Shown piece after piece: positions 62,375-64,000 of a DNA stretch of 64,000 bases. The notes under the pieces were generated by a model, which ran no database searches, was not told the DNA's origin, and saw only the letters and a program-made list of their open reading frames with translations. A program made the translations under genes and the position numbers. Origin of the DNA: Streptomyces poonensis (GTDB lineage: Bacteria > Actinomycetota > Actinomycetes > Streptomycetales > Streptomycetaceae); assembly GCF_014650915.1 (NCBI RefSeq), contig NZ_BMVW01000001.1, forward strand, positions 682,001-746,000. Direction: 5' to 3'. The number at the start of each line of letters is the position of its first letter. Position 1 is the stretch's first letter.

Positions 62375-62774
62375 CCCGTTCTGACTGCGGCGGGGTGGTC
62401 GACCACCGCCTCAGATCGCGCCTGTTGCCTACGTACTGCCTATATATCGATCGTCGACGCTCGGGTCCGTCACAGTTCCGTGCGTCTTCGTGCGCCTCTG
62501 TGACGAGCTCTCGCATCGTCCTGCACGAGCACCATATCCACGGCACGGCCCGCTCAACACCGATTCTTCCTGATCGACTCACAGAAGGTGCGGATGAGAT
62601 CAACACGGAGTGAGTCGGGCGCACCCCAACTGCTGCGCTGATCATGGCACTTGCGATCCGGGTGGTCAGCCGGTCGCCGGAGACCTTGACAAGCGAATTG
62701 GTCTGGACCAACTTGGACGTCCAGCGGTGGCCACCGTAGCGGAACCCCCTTCCCCACTCCCCCCGGAGGCAGCA
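62375..62774. promoter_or_regulatory. 400-bp divergent region before the chitinase gene
   Basis: No gene is convincing here. An AT-rich TATATATCGATC block (62441-62452) may belong to the promoter of the minus-strand zinc-ribbon gene. The chitinase promoter and DasR-like sites occupy 62686-62723. Confidence 0.55.
62686..62723 (+). promoter_or_regulatory. Chitinase promoter with DasR-like operator
   Basis: TTGACA (62686-62691) is a consensus -35. TTGGTCTGGACCAA (62698-62711) overlaps the spacer and closely matches the DasR site consensus TGGTCTAGACCA. A second dyad TGGACGTCCA (62714-62723) follows immediately. DasR represses chitin genes until N-acetylglucosamine phosphates accumulate. Confidence 0.72.
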
Positions 62775-64000
62775 GTGCACCGCATACCAGGCATGTCCGG
62801 AACCAGACACAGACGATGGGCGGCAGGATCCCTCGCTGCCGTTCTCGCCGCGACCGGCCTCACCCTCGCCGGAGCCGGCCAGGCCGCCGCCGCGGACGTC
62901 AACAACGCCAAGAACGCCGGTTTCGAGTCCGGCCTCGGCAACTGGACCTGTTCGGCGGGCAGCGGCACGACGGTCTCCTCGCCCGTGCACGGCGGCTCGG
63001 CCGCCCTGAAGGCCACGCCGTCCGGCCAGGACAACGCCAGGTGCTCCCAGACGGTCGCCGTCAAGCCGAACTCGACGTACACGCTGAGCGCTTGGGTGCA
63101 GGGCGGGTACGCCTACCTGGGCGCGACGGGCACGGGGACGACGGACGTGTCGACGTGGACCCCGGACTCCACGGCCTGGAAGCAGCTGAGCACGACCTTC
63201 ACCACGGGCTCGTCGACGACGTCCGTGACGGTCTACACGCACGGCTGGTACGGCCAGGCGGCGTACCACGTGGACGACGTGTCGGTGTTCGGCCCGGACG
63301 GGGGCGGGGGCGGCGGTGAACCGGGCCCGACGATCCCGGCGGCCCCGGCCGGCCTCTCGGCCCCGTCGACCACGTCCTCGTCCGTCTCCCTCGCCTGGAA
63401 CACGGTCTCGGGGGCGACCGGCTACAACGTCTACCGCAACGGTACGAAGGTGACGGCGGTGACCGGCACCTCGGCCACCGTGACCGGACTGGCGGCCTCG
63501 ACCTCGTACTCCTTCCAGGTCACGGCCACCAACGCGGCGGGCGAGTCGGCGAAGTCGGCGGCCGTGACGGCGACGACGGCGCCCTCCGGGAACGACGGGG
63601 GCGGCAGCACGCTGCCGAAGCACGCGGTGACGGGTTACTGGCAGAACTTCAACAACGGGGCCACGGTTCAGGAGATCTCCGACGTGCCGTCCCAGTACGA
63701 CATCATCGCCGTCTCCTTCGCGGACGCGACGACCACGCCCGGCGCGGTGACCTTCAACCTGGACTCGGCGGGCCTGAACGGCTACACGGTCGACCAGTTC
63801 AAGGCCGACATCAAGGCCAAGCAGGCCGCCGGGAAGAAGGTGATCATCTCAGTCGGCGGCGAGAAGGGCACGGTGTCGGTGAACACCGCGGCGTCGGCGA
63901 CGAACTTCGCGAACTCGGTGTACGCGCTGATGCAGGAGTACGGCTTCGACGGCGTCGACATCGACCTGGAGAACGGGCTGAACGCGACGTACATGACGCA
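62775..64000 (+). CDS. Secreted GH18 chitinase, 3'-truncated by window edge
   Basis: The visible 408 residues begin at GTG 62775 with GGAGGC 6 nt upstream. A signal peptide (HRRWAAGSLAAVLAATGLT...GQAAAAD) is followed by a carbohydrate-binding module at about 40-170 (NAGFESGLGNWTC, YHVDDVSVFG). After a glycine linker comes a fibronectin type III domain (about 195-275; LAWNTVSGATGYNVYRNGT). The GH18 catalytic domain starts near 285 (HAVTGYWQNFNNG) and shows the active-site motif FDGVDIDLE, with the catalytic glutamate last. It hydrolyses chitin outside the cell. The remainder lies past the window. Confidence 0.95.
   Translation, partial: MHRIPGMSGTRHRRWAAGSLAAVLAATGLTLAGAGQAAAADVNNAKNAGFESGLGNWTCSAGSGTTVSSPVHGGSAALKATPSGQDNARCSQTVAVKPNSTYTLSAWVQGGYAYLGATGTGTTDVSTWTPDSTAWKQLSTTFTTGSSTTSVTVYTHGWYGQAAYHVDDVSVFGPDGGGGGGEPGPTIPAAPAGLSAPSTTSSSVSLAWNTVSGATGYNVYRNGTKVTAVTGTSATVTGLAASTSYSFQVTATNAAGESAKSAAVTATTAPSGNDGGGSTLPKHAVTGYWQNFNNGATVQEISDVPSQYDIIAVSFADATTTPGAVTFNLDSAGLNGYTVDQFKADIKAKQAAGKKVIISVGGEKGTVSVNTAASATNFANSVYALMQEYGFDGVDIDLENGLNATYMT

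Overview
The window is a GC-rich actinomycete chromosome segment, almost certainly Streptomyces. Pointers are very high third-position GC, a WhiB-like regulator, an HTH/DUF397/HATPase regulatory module, many genes whose -10 box lies 6-7 nt before the start codon (leaderless transcripts), only four TTA leucine codons noticed by eye, and a Streptomyces-type order ppgK-ispH-xseAB-glpX-wblI-fumarases. From memory this order resembles the S. coelicolor SCO503x-SCO506x region; I could not check it. No rRNA, tRNA, CRISPR array or intact insertion sequence was recognised.

Layout. 1-4.2 kb: the 3' part of a SNF2 helicase, a SWIM zinc-finger partner, and a VapBC-like pair whose toxin looks internally deleted. 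4.4-15.3 kb: mostly housekeeping genes (ychF, a DUF6542 membrane protein, ppgK, ispH, xseAB, a DUF4245 protein, glpX, a WhiB-like gene, a DUF1707 protein, class I fumarase). 15.3-18.9 kb: an accessory island between the two fumarase genes, with a winged-helix regulator and membrane protein, a HATPase/HTH/DUF397 module carrying one frameshifted DUF397 copy, and an acetyltransferase. 19.0-26.2 kb: class II fumC, a DUF402 protein, a large SpoIIE-type phosphatase with a TTA codon, and a class A penicillin-binding protein. 26.5-30.1 kb: a PadR-ABC-FtsX efflux operon. 30.2-32.3 kb: two Roadblock proteins and a DUF4388-like protein. 32.5-38.2 kb: ahpD without ahpC, an AI-2E-type permease, a lytic transglycosylase, a PhoH ATPase and a cis-prenyltransferase. 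38.2-39.0 kb: a gene-free stretch with a strong orphan terminator.

39.0-51.0 kb is mostly accessory: a methyltransferase/LLM oxidoreductase pair, a Uma2 protein, a small zinc-ribbon pair, two tandem single-domain GntR genes, an FG-GAP exoprotein, a divergent PP2C phosphatase / STAND ATPase pair, and an Asp-nucleophile hydrolase, VOC and cupin set facing a CGNR regulator. 51.0-62.4 kb is one long minus-strand Tad/Flp pilus locus. It holds CpaB, a CpaE-TadE fusion, a second TadE, TadA, TadB, TadC, a two-component system, a Flp pilin, a TadG-like protein, a lipoprotein and an OmpA-domain protein, plus a companion gene with two TTA codons. The window ends inside a GH18 chitinase whose promoter carries a DasR-like operator.

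Cross-links. Several parts point to developmental or nutrient control: TTA (bldA-dependent) codons in the SpoIIE-type phosphatase, the hydrolase and the Tad companion gene; the WhiB-like protein; the HTH/DUF397 module; and the DasR-like chitinase operator. Coordinates of start codons were set by eye from ribosome sites, leaderless -10 boxes and 4-nt stop/start overlaps.
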